From assembly GCA_037355855.1 (NCBI GenBank), contig CM074762.1, forward strand, positions 5,946,400-6,010,399: a stretch of DNA of 64,000 nt. Reading direction: 5' to 3'. The position numbers were made by a program, and so were the translations under genes. Origin of the DNA: Pseudo-nitzschia pungens. Taxonomy: Eukaryota; Bacillariophyta; Bacillariophyceae; Bacillariales; Bacillariaceae. The notes under the pieces were generated by a model. It had not been told where the DNA came from. It did not search any database and saw only the letters and a program-made list of their open reading frames with translations. This document shows positions 9,913-20,555 of this stretch, piece after piece; the first letter of the stretch is position 1, and the number at the start of each line of letters is the position of its first letter.

Positions 9913-10726
9913 ATTTCAATTCCTGTAATAGTTGTTGTTTGGGTTTCACCTACACCAAACAATCTCAACACTTTCACCTACTTTTACAACACCACGTTCA
10001 ATACGTCCTGTTGCTACAGTTCCTCGTCCAGTAATTGAGAAAACATCTTCAATTGCCATTAAGAACGTTTTTTTCAGTGTCACGCTCTGGTGTTGGGATA
10101 TATTCATCAACAGCATCCATTAATGCAAAGATTTTATCAACCCACTCGTTGTCACCACGTTTAAGACTAGGATTTGCTGTAATAGCTTCAATAGCTTGTA
10201 AAGCTGAACCTGGACAAATTGGAATATCATCACCTGGGAAATCGTAAGCAGATAATAACTCACGAACTTCTAATTCAACTAATTCTAATAATTCTTCATC
10301 ATCAACTTGATCTTGTTTGTTTAAAAACACAACGATATCTGGAACACCTACTTGTTTTGATAATAAGATGTGCTCACGAGTTTGAGGCATTGGACCATCA
10401 GCTGCTGATACAACTAAAATAGCACCATCCATTTGTGCTGCACCTGTAATCATGTTTTTAACATAATCCGCGTGTCCTGGACAATCTACGTGTGCATAGT
10501 GACGAGTTTGAGTTTCATACTCAACGTGTGCTGTATTAATTGTAATACCACGAGCACGTTCTTCTGGTGCTCCATCGATATCAGCGTAATCTTTGATTGC
10601 TGAACCACCTTCTAATGATAAAGTTGCAGTAATTGCTGCAGTTAATGTTGTTTTACCGTGGTCAACATGACCAATTGTTCCAATATTAACGTGTGGTTTT
10701 GTACGTTCAAATTTTTCACGTGCCAT
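9913..10726 (-). pseudogene. tufA: tufA, N-terminal part, truncated by gap and frame-broken
   Basis: This codes for about the first 270 residues of elongation factor Tu, cut at the contig end. Compared with the intact copy at 56998-58227 it has two extra bases: one more T in the run near 10070-10076 and one more A near 9955-9957. Each falls in a homopolymer and breaks the frame. The first 220 codons, including the GTPase motifs, are intact. It is best read as a sequencing or assembly error in a real gene, not a decayed gene. Confidence 0.85.
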
Positions 10727-10804
10727 TATAAAATTCCTTTAAGTTTTAAAAAATTACAATTAAATTTTTAGCTTGTAGCGAGATTTATTATTTGATCAGA
10801 GATC

Positions 10805-10826
10805 CTCAGTGATCTCAGATACTGAG
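10805..10826 (-). promoter_or_regulatory. rps7-tufA intergenic hairpin (copy B)
   Basis: Reversed copy of the CTCAGT/ACTGAG hairpin described at 56898-56919, in the 138-base spacer before tufA. Confidence 0.45.
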
Positions 10827-10864
10827 TGTGAGTGATCCAAGATCTTCTAAGGTTGGAATTGAAA

Positions 10865-11336
10865 TTAATATCTAAAATGTGCGAAAGCTTTGTTAGCTTC
10901 AGCCATCTTATGAGTTTCTTCCTTTTTCTTAATAGTATTACCAATTTCGTTAGCAGTGTCAATAATTTCATTTGCTAATTTGATAGCCATACTTCTTCCA
11001 ACTCTTTGCTTTGAATATTGGATAATCCATCTTAATGAAAGATTTGTTGCTCTAAATCGACTTACTTCAATCGGTACTTGATAAGTTGATCCACCAACGC
11101 GTCGTGCTTTAACTTCAACAACAGGACTAGCGTTTCGAATTGCATTTTCAAATACTTTTAGTGGATCTTCATTTGTTTTTTGTTGAATGATCTCAAATGC
11201 ATCGTATACAATTTTTTTCGCAATTGTTTTTTTTACCTGATTTTAAAATTCGTGTGATAAGTAAACTAACTAGATAACTATTATAAACAGAGTCAGTTTC
11301 TGGAAAACGTTTTTTTGAAATATTTCTACGTGACAT
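10865..11336 (-). pseudogene. rps7: rps7, copy B, single-base frameshift
   Basis: Ribosomal protein S7. The span is 472 bases against 471 in the open copy at 56389-56859. The extra base is an eighth T in the run at about 11227-11234 (seven in the other copy), which breaks the frame after about 35 codons. S7 is essential for assembly of the small subunit head, and the other copy is intact, so this is probably a homopolymer error. Confidence 0.85.
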
Positions 11337-11357
11337 AAATCTGAATATTATTATTTA

Positions 11358-11732
11358 TTAAGCTTTTGGTTTTTTAACACCATATTTTGAACGACCTTGT
11401 CGTCTATCTTTAACACCACCTGTATCTAAGGCCCCACGAACGATATGGTATCTTACCCCGGGTAAATCTTTTACTCGACCACCACGAATTAAAACAACTG
11501 AATGTTCTTGTAAATTGTGTCCAATCCCAGGAATATAAGCTGTTACTTCAAACCCTGAACTTAATCTTACCCGAGCAACTTTTCGAATTGCTGAGTTTGG
11601 TTTTTTAGGTGTTGTTGTATAAACACGTGTACAAACTCCTCGTCGTTGTGGACAATTTACAAGAGCTGGAGATTTTGTTTTCTTTTTAATAGCGATACGT
11701 CTTGAACGAACTAATTGCTGAATAGTTGGCAT
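11358..11732 (-). CDS. rps12: Ribosomal protein S12 (copy B)
   Basis: 124 residues, identical in translation to 55993-56367. S12 sits at the decoding centre of the 30S subunit; the conserved KKPNSAIRK segment is present. It is a single uninterrupted reading frame, not trans-spliced as in land plants. Confidence 0.97.
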   Translation of the reverse strand: MPTIQQLVRSRRIAIKKKTKSPALVNCPQRRGVCTRVYTTTPKKPNSAIRKVARVRLSSGFEVTAYIPGIGHNLQEHSVVLIRGGRVKDLPGVRYHIVRGALDTGGVKDRRQGRSKYGVKKPKA

Positions 11733-11759
11733 AAAAATTTTAAAGTCTTTTTAAATATG

Positions 11760-11978
11760 TTATTGATCAGTTGAATTTAAACCATATTTTTTCATGAATC
11801 GTTCAACTCGTCCTTCACTATCAATCATAACTTGTGATTTTGTGTAAAAAGGATGATTTGCTAACCACATATCAACTTGAAGTTCTGGTTTTGTTGAACC
11901 AATTAACCCTAACGGCTTCCCATCACATAAAACGGGAGTTTGTGAAAACCATTCTGGATGTAAATCTGTTTTTGGCAT
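11760..11978 (-). CDS. rpl31: Ribosomal protein L31 (copy B)
   Basis: 72 residues, identical to 55747-55965. It is a 50S protein at the subunit interface, placed between rps9 and rps12 as in other red-lineage plastids. It has a single cysteine, so it is the zinc-free type. Confidence 0.95.
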   Translation of the reverse strand: MPKTDLHPEWFSQTPVLCDGKPLGLIGSTKPELQVDMWLANHPFYTKSQVMIDSEGRVERFMKKYGLNSTDQ

Positions 11979-12000
11979 AATATTTTGTTGTAATAGAAAT

Positions 12001-12408
12001 CTAACGTTTTGAGTATTGAGGAGCTTTTCTTGCTTTTCTTAATCCATATTTTTTACGCTCTTTAATTCGTGCATCACGAGTTAAAAATCCATGTGGTTTT
12101 AGCGTGATTCTATGTTGTTCATTAATTTTGCATAATTGTCGAGCCACACCTAATTGGATTGCTTCTGCTTGTCCTGTAAGACCACCACCTTTTACATACG
12201 CAACAATATCGAATTGCGTATTTAAATTAACAGTTTTTAACGGAGCTAAAACTGTTGATAAATAGGTATCGTTATATTGTAAGTAGTGATTTCCAGAAAC
12301 TTTATTAATTGTAATGTTTCCTTCACCTGGTACTAAGAAAACTCTTGCCACGGCTTGTTTTCGTTTTCCTAGTCCAATATCAGTTTTTTGAAAAATTAAC
12401 TTTGTCAT
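12001..12408 (-). CDS. rps9: Ribosomal protein S9 (copy B)
   Basis: 135 residues, identical to 55317-55724. The basic C-terminal tail KAPQYSKR, which reaches the P-site tRNA in bacterial ribosomes, is present. Confidence 0.97.
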   Translation of the reverse strand: MTKLIFQKTDIGLGKRKQAVARVFLVPGEGNITINKVSGNHYLQYNDTYLSTVLAPLKTVNLNTQFDIVAYVKGGGLTGQAEAIQLGVARQLCKINEQHRITLKPHGFLTRDARIKERKKYGLRKARKAPQYSKR

Positions 12409-12433
12409 AAGTATTTCTTATTATTTTATTTAC

Positions 12434-12892
12434 TTACTTTGTATTTTTAATACTTGTATAAAGATTTGTAACATCAATCTCGATTGGATTCTGCGCTTGA
12501 TGAACATGAGTATCACCATTATAAATTTTTAATCGTCTCATCAATCTTTTTCCTTCTGTGTTTGATAACATACGTTTCACAGCACGTTCAATTGTAAAAC
12601 GTGGAAGACAATCTACAACGTTTCGAATTTTTAATGAACGACCTGGTCTACCAGGATTTCTAACAATGTAATGTTTAGCCGTTTCATTTACAACAATTGC
12701 TTCGGCGTTAATTAAAACTACGTAATCGCCTGTATCTACAGATGGATGGTATTGTGATTTGTTTTTGCCTTTTAGCAAACCTGCAATTACAGTTGCTAAT
12801 CGACCTAATGTTTGTCCACTGCAATCAATAACATACCAATTACAGTTCTTATAATCTTGAGTTGGTAAGAATGTTTTATTTAGTGAGTTCAT
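12434..12892 (-). CDS. rpl13: Ribosomal protein L13 (copy B)
   Basis: 152 residues, identical to 54833-55291. It contains the N-terminal WYVIDCSGQTLGRLAT signature of L13. It is followed 25 bases later by rps9, the usual bacterial rpl13-rps9 pair. Confidence 0.97.
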   Translation of the reverse strand: MNSLNKTFLPTQDYKNCNWYVIDCSGQTLGRLATVIAGLLKGKNKSQYHPSVDTGDYVVLINAEAIVVNETAKHYIVRNPGRPGRSLKIRNVVDCLPRFTIERAVKRMLSNTEGKRLMRRLKIYNGDTHVHQAQNPIEIDVTNLYTSIKNTK

Positions 12893-12930
12893 AATTTTTT
12901 TTAATAGGTAAAAATAATTATCTAGGAGTA

Positions 12931-13884
12931 TTATTGTAAAATAATACCCAATTTATTTTTTAATGTCGAAAAGACTTCGATTGATGATTTTCGACCAAAA
13001 TTCTTAAGTTCTTGAAGCTTTTCAGGTGAATATTGTAATAAATCTCCCACTGTATTTATCTGTGCTTTTTTCAAACAATTATAAGCTCGAACAGATAATT
13101 GCAATTCTTCAATTGCAATATTTGTATATGGTTCGATACTTAAAGATTGAACTTTAGGTTCGAATTTATTAATTTTTGCTGACTGTTTCTTTTCAACTAA
13201 TAAACTAAATAAATCAATAGTAACTTGCGCTGCTGATTTAAATGCTTCATCGGGTGAAATACTACCATTTGTCCAAATATCTAAAAATAATCGTTCAGTT
13301 ATGTTGTTTTCTTTATCGTAAATGTTTTCGATCTTAAAATCAACTTTTTGAACAGGCATAAAAATTGCATCAAGTTGAAGATAATGTTCATCATCATCAT
13401 TATCATCTTCTTCTAAAAATGTTTGGGATGCTAATTTATATCCAGTACCATATTCAAATTTAAATTCAATTTCAATTACATTAGCAGTTGAAATTGTCAT
13501 AATATAATGATTTGGATTTACCAATTCTAAATCTGATGGTAATTGGATTGAATCAGCTGTAACTACCATTGGTCCTTGAATCTTCAAACGACCAAATTGA
13601 GGTGATTGAGAATTGCCACGTAAAATAACACCTTTTAAATTTAGTAAAATTTCAAGAATATCTTCACGAACCCCAGGAATAGTTGAAAACTCATGACTCA
13701 CTCCGGCAATTCTAACCGCGGTGATGGCAATTCCACCTAAATCATTTAGTAGTACTCGTCGTAATTGATTACCAATCGTAATTCCTTGACCAGATTTTAA
13801 AGAATTTATTAAAAATTGTCCATGACAAGCCCCTGATTCGATCTTGTCAGATTTAAGGCATTTTACTGAAATGTTATTTATCAT
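12931..13884 (-). CDS. rpoA: RNA polymerase alpha subunit (copy B)
   Basis: 317 residues, identical to 53841-54794, where domains are described. It lies between rps11 and rpl13 in the alpha-operon position. Confidence 0.97.
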   Translation of the reverse strand: MINNISVKCLKSDKIESGACHGQFLINSLKSGQGITIGNQLRRVLLNDLGGIAITAVRIAGVSHEFSTIPGVREDILEILLNLKGVILRGNSQSPQFGRLKIQGPMVVTADSIQLPSDLELVNPNHYIMTISTANVIEIEFKFEYGTGYKLASQTFLEEDDNDDDEHYLQLDAIFMPVQKVDFKIENIYDKENNITERLFLDIWTNGSISPDEAFKSAAQVTIDLFSLLVEKKQSAKINKFEPKVQSLSIEPYTNIAIEELQLSVRAYNCLKKAQINTVGDLLQYSPEKLQELKNFGRKSSIEVFSTLKNKLGIILQ

Positions 13885-13905
13885 TTGATTTTTTAAAACT
13901 AAATT

Positions 13906-14298
13906 CTAAACGCGACGACGTTTAGGAGGTCGACATCCATTATGTGGAACAGATGTGATATCTTGAATTGATGTAATTTCTAATCCTGCCCCTTCAATGG
14001 CTCTGATTGCAGTTTCACGACCTGATCCTTGTCCTTTTACTAAAATATCTACACTTTTTAGTCCGATACTTACTGCATCAATGGCTGCTTTTTCAGCAGC
14101 AGTTTGTGCAGCAAATGGAGTACTTTTTCGTGCACCTTTAAATCCTGAACTTCCAGCTGATGCCCATGAAAGGGTATCACCATTTGGATTCGTAATAGTT
14201 ACAATGGTATTGTTAAACGTTGATTGAATATGAACAACACCATTTCTTAAATTACTTTTGTCTTTTCTAATTGTTGATTTTCTAGTTGTTTTTGGCAT
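13906..14298 (-). CDS. rps11: Ribosomal protein S11 (copy B)
   Basis: 130 residues, identical to 53427-53819. The C-terminal [11 protein letters not shown] is the S11 signature. Confidence 0.97.
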   Translation of the reverse strand: MPKTTRKSTIRKDKSNLRNGVVHIQSTFNNTIVTITNPNGDTLSWASAGSSGFKGARKSTPFAAQTAAEKAAIDAVSIGLKSVDILVKGQGSGRETAIRAIEGAGLEITSIQDITSVPHNGCRPPKRRRV

Positions 14299-14334
14299 AT
14301 AAAAATTTCAAATAAATCCAATGCTAGTATAAAA

Positions 14335-14706
14335 TTATTTCTTTTTACCTGTAACAGTCTTTTTAACTCCACGTCTACTACGTGCATTTGTTCGAGTTCG
14401 TTGACCTCGAACAGGTAAACTATTTCGATGTCTTTTTCCGCGATGACAATTAATTTCATTTAATCGTTTAATATTTAAACCATTAAATCTTCTTAAGTCA
14501 CCTTCTAATTTTAAATCACTATCTTCTAACGTTTGACGTAAAGCTACTGCTTGTTCTGTTGTTAAATCATAAACACGGGTATCAAAATCAATATCGGCAA
14601 TTTCAACAATGTTTTTTGCCGACGTTAGACCGATTCCATGAATATAAGTTAAGGCGTATGCAATTTTTTTATTTCTGGGTAAATCAACACCAACTAATCT
14701 TACCAT
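14335..14706 (-). CDS. rps13: Ribosomal protein S13 (copy B)
   Basis: 123 residues, identical to 53019-53390. The start ATG follows an AAAGGAG ribosome site read on the minus strand. Confidence 0.97.
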   Translation of the reverse strand: MVRLVGVDLPRNKKIAYALTYIHGIGLTSAKNIVEIADIDFDTRVYDLTTEQAVALRQTLEDSDLKLEGDLRRFNGLNIKRLNEINCHRGKRHRNSLPVRGQRTRTNARSRRGVKKTVTGKKK

Positions 14707-14727
14707 TTTATAAACTCCTTTATACTA

Positions 14728-14841
14728 TTATCCTTGACGTTGTTTGTGTTTCGGATTTGGACAAATTACCATAATTTTACCATGACGTTTAATTACACGA
14801 CATTTGTCACACATTTTTTTTACGGAAGGGCGAACTTTCAT
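14728..14841 (-). CDS. rpl36: Ribosomal protein L36 (copy B)
   Basis: A 37-residue protein, identical to 52884-52997, with the zinc-ribbon ligands C11, C14, C27 and H32. It lies between secY and rps13. Confidence 0.95.
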   Translation of the reverse strand: MKVRPSVKKMCDKCRVIKRHGKIMVICPNPKHKQRQG

Positions 14842-14870
14842 TGTTTAATTTTTAAATAATTATTTTTATT

Positions 14871-16136
14871 TTATCGATAAATCTCTGAGTAGTAAATGTT
14901 ACTAATTTCACGTTTTAAATCTAAAATTACACCACCTAGAATTAAAAAAGATGTGGTACTTAATCCACTTAAACTTGTAATGTTTAAAGTAGATTCAATA
15001 AAATTAGGCACAATTGTTATGAATGCAAGTAATGTTGCACCCATTAATGTAATTCTTTGAATTTCTTGTTTTAAGTAAAATATTGTTTGAACGCCTGGTC
15101 GAACACCTGGAATTTTAACTGCTGATTTTTGTAATTGATCCGAAATATCTTTTGGATTTAAAACAATTGATGAGTAAAATGAACTAAAGGCTAAAATTAA
15201 AACAAAATAACCGATCCAGTAAACCCATTTAAAATCGGTAAGGAAATTTAAGGATTGGAATACACCTAAATTAATTAAATAATTCGGAATTACTAAAAAA
15301 CTAGTTGTCAAAATAATAGGCATTACACCCGCTTGATTAAAGCGTAATGGGAGATAACTTCGACTTTTTTTCTTCCCAGACGAACGTTCATATTCTGCTG
15401 AACTACGACTTAAACGCTTTGACGAAATTAAGTTAATAATAAGAGTAGAATTTTGTAGTAATACGATAGCATAAAGGGCAAATAAGATTAAACTTACAAG
15501 TCCAACCATTGACATAACTGAAAGAACGGCAGTATTGTCACGATTTTCATTAACAATCTTATCAATAAGATTTGGTAAATTTGAAACAATATTGATATAC
15601 ACTAATACAGAAGTACCATTTCCTAATCCATAATCTGTAATTACTTCACTTAACCATAAGACAATCATAGCTCCAGCAGTTAACCAGATAACAATTTGAC
15701 TTGCTAGAATTAGATTCCAATCAAATAATATTGGACGAAGATAAAGAGTAAGTCCAATACTTTGAATAATTGCTAAAATTACTGTAATATTTCGCGTTAA
15801 ACGACTGATTTCACGTCGACCTTGAAAATCTCCTTCTTTTTGTAATTTAGCTAATTGTGGAGAAAAACCAATCAGAAATTGAAGAATAATTGTTGCATTA
15901 ATTGCTGGGAAAATATTTAAAGTAAATAACCCAATAATAATAATCTTATCTCCTAAAAATGTACGTATTAAATTTTTAGCAACTAAATTTTGTTGAATTG
16001 CAGCTGCTAATTCATTGTGATCAATTCCAGGAACTGGAAGAAAGGTACCAGCTCGAATAAATAGGAGGATTATAAACGTAATTAAAATACGTGGTAATAA
16101 AGCTTTTAGAAGCTGAAAACTAAATTTAATTCTCAC
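14871..16136 (-). CDS. secY: Preprotein translocase SecY (copy B)
   Basis: 421 residues, identical to 51589-52854. The start is GTG. It is a multi-pass membrane channel of the thylakoid Sec pathway. Confidence 0.96.
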   Translation of the reverse strand: MRIKFSFQLLKALLPRILITFIILLFIRAGTFLPVPGIDHNELAAAIQQNLVAKNLIRTFLGDKIIIIGLFTLNIFPAINATIILQFLIGFSPQLAKLQKEGDFQGRREISRLTRNITVILAIIQSIGLTLYLRPILFDWNLILASQIVIWLTAGAMIVLWLSEVITDYGLGNGTSVLVYINIVSNLPNLIDKIVNENRDNTAVLSVMSMVGLVSLILFALYAIVLLQNSTLIINLISSKRLSRSSAEYERSSGKKKSRSYLPLRFNQAGVMPIILTTSFLVIPNYLINLGVFQSLNFLTDFKWVYWIGYFVLILAFSSFYSSIVLNPKDISDQLQKSAVKIPGVRPGVQTIFYLKQEIQRITLMGATLLAFITIVPNFIESTLNITSLSGLSTTSFLILGGVILDLKREISNIYYSEIYR

Positions 16137-16167
16137 AGTTTATTTTTTTAAATTTTATAAATTATTT

Positions 16168-16692
16168 TTAATTTAAGTCTCGGACTTTTGACACTTGTGC
16201 CTGCGTTGTTAAATTTTGTAAAGCACAAATAGATGCTCTAGCATTATTTAATAAATTATTAGAACCTAACTGTTTTGCAATGACATTTTTAACACCTGCA
16301 ACTTCTAATACGATTCTAACCGCTCCACCTGCAATTACCCCCGAACCCTCAATCGATGGTCTCATAATTACCTTACAAGCTCCATAATTTCCAACAACAT
16401 TATGTGGAATACTTAATGATTTTGTAATTGGTAATTCAATTAAATTCTTATGACCATCTGCCTTTGCTTTTTTAAAAGCATTTACTACATCATCTGCCTT
16501 TGCAACACCAACACCAACTTTTCCATTTTCATCACCAATTACAACAATGGCACGGAAACTTAGTTTCTTCCCACCTTTTGTTACTTTTGAAACTCGACTA
16601 ATTTTAATTAATCGTTCAACAAATTTTGGCTGACGACGTGAATTTTGTTTTGCTCTACGTTGTTTTCTTAAATCAGTACTACTATCACTCAT
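16168..16692 (-). CDS. rps5: Ribosomal protein S5 (copy B)
   Basis: 174 residues, identical to 51033-51557. It carries the S5 N-terminal double-stranded-RNA-binding fold signature (FRAIVVIGDENGKVGVGVAK). Confidence 0.97.
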   Translation of the reverse strand: MSDSSTDLRKQRRAKQNSRRQPKFVERLIKISRVSKVTKGGKKLSFRAIVVIGDENGKVGVGVAKADDVVNAFKKAKADGHKNLIELPITKSLSIPHNVVGNYGACKVIMRPSIEGSGVIAGGAVRIVLEVAGVKNVIAKQLGSNNLLNNARASICALQNLTTQAQVSKVRDLN

Positions 16693-16728
16693 AACATTTA
16701 ATTGATCTATATTGTATAAATTTTAAAG

Positions 16729-17136
16729 TTAAAATTTTAATCCACCTGCTCTTGCTCCATCTGCTAAAGCTTTGATACGACCATGATATAAGTAAGGACC
16801 ACGATCAAAAACAATTTTTGTAATGTTTTGTTTTAAACTCAGTTCAGCTAATTTTTCTCCTATCAATCTAGATGCGTCACATGTACGGCCAGTCGATAAG
16901 GTAAGTTTAATGGAACGATCTAATGTAGAACAAGTTAATAAAGTTTTTGATGTCGTATCATCAATAATTTGTGCATAAATATTCTCATTAGAACGGTAAA
17001 CCGATAAACGTGGACGGTCTACTGTACCTTTAATATTTCCACGTAATGCTTCACGTTTCAATTTTCTATATTTATTAGGTTTTAATTTTTTGTTTTTGTT
17101 TTTTAATTTTAATAAAGTCCGTCTAGAAAGTTTCAT
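16729..17136 (-). CDS. rpl18: Ribosomal protein L18 (copy B)
   Basis: 135 residues, identical to 50589-50996. It binds 5S rRNA in the central protuberance. The 127-base spacer to rpl6 is unusually long for this operon and holds a large hairpin. Confidence 0.96.
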   Translation of the reverse strand: MKLSRRTLLKLKNKNKKLKPNKYRKLKREALRGNIKGTVDRPRLSVYRSNENIYAQIIDDTTSKTLLTCSTLDRSIKLTLSTGRTCDASRLIGEKLAELSLKQNITKIVFDRGPYLYHGRIKALADGARAGGLKF

Positions 17137-17193
17137 AATTTTGTGGGGTTTAAGTTAAAATTTTGAGAATTCACTAAAAAATTAGCAAAGTTT

Positions 17194-17260
17194 ATTGGTT
17201 TAAATTACCGCAATTACCGGAGGGCTGGAGACAGCTGGTAGCTTGGCAATTTAAATCAAT
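17194..17260 (-). promoter_or_regulatory. Long rpl6-rpl18 spacer hairpin (copy B)
   Basis: Reversed copy of the 67-nt imperfect hairpin at 50465-50531. Its GC-rich tip contrasts with the AT-rich flanks. It ends 4 bases from the rpl6 stop codon. Confidence 0.55.
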
Positions 17261-17263
17261 ATG

Positions 17264-17800
17264 TTATTTTCCAGCTTTTCCAGCTTTACGAAGAATTTGT
17301 TCATTTTTATAAAGAATTCCTTTTCCCTTATAAGGTTCTGGTTGTCTCCAAGATCTGATATTAGAAGCAAATAAACCTAATAATTCTTTATCACATGATT
17401 TTAAATTGATTGTCGTATTTTGAACAACTTCCACTGAAACCGCTTCTGGAATATCAATGTTAACAGGGTGACTATAACCTAAATTTAAAACAATTTCTTT
17501 TCCTTGAACAGCTGCTCGATACCCAACACCTTTCAAAATTAACGTTAATTCAAATTGTTCTGAAACTCCAATCACCATGTTGTTGATTAATGTTCTATAT
17601 AAGCCATGCATAGAACGAAGACTACGAGTTTCATTTTTTAAACTAACGGTTAAGGTATTTTCATTTTGTTGAATATCAATCGTTTGAGGAATTGTCGTTT
17701 CTAACGTTCCAAATTTACCTTTTACGACAATTACTTCACCGTTCCAATTTACATCAACATTTGCAGGTATAATAATTGGTAATTTTCCTATTCGTGACAT
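17264..17800 (-). CDS. rpl6: Ribosomal protein L6 (copy B)
   Basis: 178 residues, identical to 49925-50461. The start ATG is preceded by AAGGAG on the minus strand. Confidence 0.97.
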   Translation of the reverse strand: MSRIGKLPIIIPANVDVNWNGEVIVVKGKFGTLETTIPQTIDIQQNENTLTVSLKNETRSLRSMHGLYRTLINNMVIGVSEQFELTLILKGVGYRAAVQGKEIVLNLGYSHPVNIDIPEAVSVEVVQNTTINLKSCDKELLGLFASNIRSWRQPEPYKGKGILYKNEQILRKAGKAGK

Positions 17801-17816
17801 TTTTGAAACTCCTTAT

Positions 17817-18215
17817 TTACCAAATATAACATAATACTTCACCACCAATCCCAAGCTCCTTTGCTTTTAGATTTGTCATTACGCCTTTTGATGTAGACAT
17901 AATTGCAATTCCTAAGTTATCTAGAACTTTTGGTAATTCTTTTGAATTTGCATAAACACGTAATCCTGGCTTACTTACACGTTTAATTTTATTAATTACA
18001 GATTTTCTAGATTTTCCTGAGTATTTTAAGAAAAGTAATAAGAATTTTTTATTATCTTCTTGGTAATCTTCAAAATCTACAATAAAACCTTCTTCTTTTA
18101 AAATATTTGCAATTGCTACTGACATCTTTGTAACAGGAATCTGAACAATTTGATGTTTTACCATAGTAGCATTGCGAATTCTTGTTAACATATCTGAAAT
18201 CGTATCTGTTACCAC
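17817..18215 (-). CDS. rps8: Ribosomal protein S8 (copy B)
   Basis: 132 residues from the GTG at 18213-18215, chosen because AAGGAG lies just upstream and the protein then has normal S8 length. The frame stays open further upstream into the end of rpl5, but that extension is not S8-like. Identical to 49510-49908. Confidence 0.95.
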   Translation of the reverse strand: MVTDTISDMLTRIRNATMVKHQIVQIPVTKMSVAIANILKEEGFIVDFEDYQEDNKKFLLLFLKYSGKSRKSVINKIKRVSKPGLRVYANSKELPKVLDNLGIAIMSTSKGVMTNLKAKELGIGGEVLCYIW

Positions 18216-18244
18216 AATTTTCTCCTTATCAAATATAGTTTTAT

Positions 18245-18962
18245 TTATTCTTGTGACCAACGTTTTCGTTTTAAATGTCTCTTGCGATCCCAAACTTGAC
18301 TAACTTCTGAATATGAAGAATATTTGTCATAATAACCACAGTCATTTAATGGAAAACGTAAGAACTTGAAAAGAATCATTCCATTTAAAATTTTATCCAT
18401 TGATGTTGATTGGTATTTTGGAGAAGAGTGTTCTAAAACAATCGTAATTGTACATCCTCGTGCTTGATCCACATCATCATAATTGATTTCTGGGAAAATT
18501 AATTGTTCCTTTAAACCAAATGTATAATTTCCAGCTTTATCAAAACTTCTTAATGATAAACCACGGAAATCACGAATTTGAGCGAATGTGAAGAATAATA
18601 ATTTTGTTAAAAAAAGCATACATCTTTTCGCCACGTAAAGTCACACTTAAACCTAATTCCATATTTTCACGAATTTTAAATCCAGCGATGGCTTTTTTAG
18701 ATCGTGTGATAATTGGTTTTTGGCCACTAATTTTTTCAAATTCTTCAATATTTTTTTTCAAAATACTTGTATTTTGTGCTGCTAAGCCAAGACCGCGATT
18801 AATTTGAATTTTTTTTAATTTTGGAACTGTATGAGGATTTTTAAATCGAGAAGGACTATTATTGATTAAAATTGGTTTAATACCTTCTTCATATTCTTTT
18901 TTGATATCTTCCAATAGATTATGAATATCACCAATTTCTTCTAGTGAATGTTGATTTAGCAT
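18245..18962 (-). pseudogene. rpl5: rpl5, copy B, single-base frameshift
   Basis: Ribosomal protein L5 split into two overlapping frames by an extra A in the run at about 18609-18615 (seven against six in the intact copy at 48764-49480). The spacer to rpl24 is also one base shorter than in the other copy (11 against 12). Both changes are in homopolymers, which points to sequence error. Confidence 0.88.
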
Positions 18963-18973
18963 ATTAAATTCTT

Positions 18974-19207
18974 TTAATTTATTTTTACATTAGAATGATC
19001 AATCGGAGCTTCAAATTGTTTAATTTCACCGATTTCATTCTCAGTAGTTGGTTTCACATGTTTGAATTTTAAATTAATTCCTTGAACAGTAACTTTTTTA
19101 TTTTTGCGATCTACTTTAATAACTTCGCCAGTTTCATTTTTATAAAAACCAGAAATAATAGTTACCTGATCACCAACTTTTACATGAAGTTTTTGCTTTT
19201 GTGCCAT
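18974..19207 (-). CDS. rpl24: Ribosomal protein L24 (copy B)
   Basis: 77 residues, identical to 48518-48751, with the KOW-type N-terminus (VGDQVTIISGFYKNETGEV). It directly abuts rpl14 with no intervening base. Confidence 0.96.
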   Translation of the reverse strand: MAQKQKLHVKVGDQVTIISGFYKNETGEVIKVDRKNKKVTVQGINLKFKHVKPTTENEIGEIKQFEAPIDHSNVKIN

Positions 19208-19573
19208 TTATAAAACCTCCGGAGCTAATGAAACAATTTTTGAAAGATTCTTATCACGAATTTCACGCGCGACAGGTCCAAAGACTCTAGTACCACGAGG
19301 ATTATTTTCAGGATTTACAATTACTGCAGCATTATCATCAAATCTAATATACATTCCATCTGGTCGACGGATAGTTTTTTTAGTTCTTACAATAACTGCT
19401 CTAACTACATCAGAACGTTTAATAGGCATATTTGGAATTGCTTCTTTCACAACGGCAATAATAGTATCACCGATTTCAGCATATTTTTTATTTCCACCTA
19501 ATATTCGAATACACATAACTTTTTTCGCACCTGTGTTATCAGCTACGGTTAAAATTGTTTGAGGATAAATCAT
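19208..19573 (-). CDS. rpl14: Ribosomal protein L14 (copy B)
   Basis: 121 residues, identical to 48152-48517. It contains [16 protein letters not shown] and [14 protein letters not shown], the strongest L14 signatures. Confidence 0.97.
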   Translation of the reverse strand: MIYPQTILTVADNTGAKKVMCIRILGGNKKYAEIGDTIIAVVKEAIPNMPIKRSDVVRAVIVRTKKTIRRPDGMYIRFDDNAAVIVNPENNPRGTRVFGPVAREIRDKNLSKIVSLAPEVL

Positions 19574-19583
19574 AAAATACTAT

Positions 19584-19838
19584 TTAACTGATTAACGATG
19601 ATTTTGAAAGAATTTCAACTAACTTCCAACGTTTTCTTTTACTTAATGGGCGACATTCTTGAACTAATACTTGATCTCCAATATTACATTTTTCTAGCTC
19701 ATCATGTGCTAAATATTTTTTAGTTTTGACTAACGTTTTAGAGTAAATTGGATGAGGATATCTATTTTCAATTTTAACTACAATCGTCTTTTGCATTTTA
19801 TTGCTAACGACAATACCAACTTGTTGTTTAACTGGCAT
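19584..19838 (-). CDS. rps17: Ribosomal protein S17 (copy B)
   Basis: 84 residues, identical to 47887-48141. It is an OB-fold protein with [13 protein letters not shown] near the N-terminus and an AAGGAG ribosome site. Confidence 0.96.
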   Translation of the reverse strand: MPVKQQVGIVVSNKMQKTIVVKIENRYPHPIYSKTLVKTKKYLAHDELEKCNIGDQVLVQECRPLSKRKRWKLVEILSKSSLIS

Positions 19839-19873
19839 TTTTTAACTCCTTAAATTCCAAATTATTGATTAAT

Positions 19874-20089
19874 CTATTCTGGTTGCTCTGCGTTTTCTAA
19901 CCGTAATGTTAAAAGAGTCTTTAAATGAGCTAACTCACGCTTTGCATACTTTATTTCATGTGATTTTAGATTTTGGCGTGTCGCTTTTTTGAATCGTAAA
20001 TTAAACAATTTGGTTTCAGTTTCAATAATCGCTTTTGAAATTTCGACATTTGAAAGCGAAAGAATATCAGTGAATTGAGGTAAACTCAT
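19874..20089 (-). CDS. rpl29: Ribosomal protein L29 (copy B)
   Basis: 71 residues, identical to 47636-47851. It is an all-helical protein near the peptide exit, with LFNLRFKKATRQ as the recognisable segment. Confidence 0.93.
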   Translation of the reverse strand: MSLPQFTDILSLSNVEISKAIIETETKLFNLRFKKATRQNLKSHEIKYAKRELAHLKTLLTLRLENAEQPE

Positions 20090-20092
20090 AGC

Positions 20093-20509
20093 TTATTTAA
20101 TATTGTCTTTAGTAATAAATTTTGTTTTTAAAGGTAATTTATAAGCAGCTAAACTTAATGCAGCTTTTGCAACTTCTTCAGGAACTGAACTAATTTCAAA
20201 AATAATAGTTCCCGGTTTCACTACTGCTACCCAATAGTCTACAGCACCTTTACCAGATCCCATTCGTGATTCAGCCGCTCGTGCTGTAACAGTTTTATCG
20301 GGGAAAATACGAATCCATAATTTTGCTCCACGTTTTGTATAACGTGTAATTGTTCTTCGCGATGCTTCAATTTGACGTGAGGTAATCCAGTTTGGTTCTA
20401 ACGCTTGTAAACCAAAACTACCAAAGCAAATTTGATTACCACGTGTTGCTTTTCCTCGCATACGTCCACGATGGTATTTTCTATATTTTGTTCTTTTTGG
20501 ACTTAACAT
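20093..20509 (-). CDS. rpl16: Ribosomal protein L16 (copy B)
   Basis: 138 residues, identical to 47216-47632, intron-free. It ends 3 bases before rpl29. Confidence 0.97.
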   Translation of the reverse strand: MLSPKRTKYRKYHRGRMRGKATRGNQICFGSFGLQALEPNWITSRQIEASRRTITRYTKRGAKLWIRIFPDKTVTARAAESRMGSGKGAVDYWVAVVKPGTIIFEISSVPEEVAKAALSLAAYKLPLKTKFITKDNIK

Positions 20510-20555
20510 AACAAATTATTGTAATAAAAATATAAATTGTCTTAATAAATCTTAG

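Noticed and set aside
9353..9977. Open frames that run through N stretches (also at 37703-38487 and 60415-61587)
   Set aside because: N bases cannot be translated; these are artefacts.
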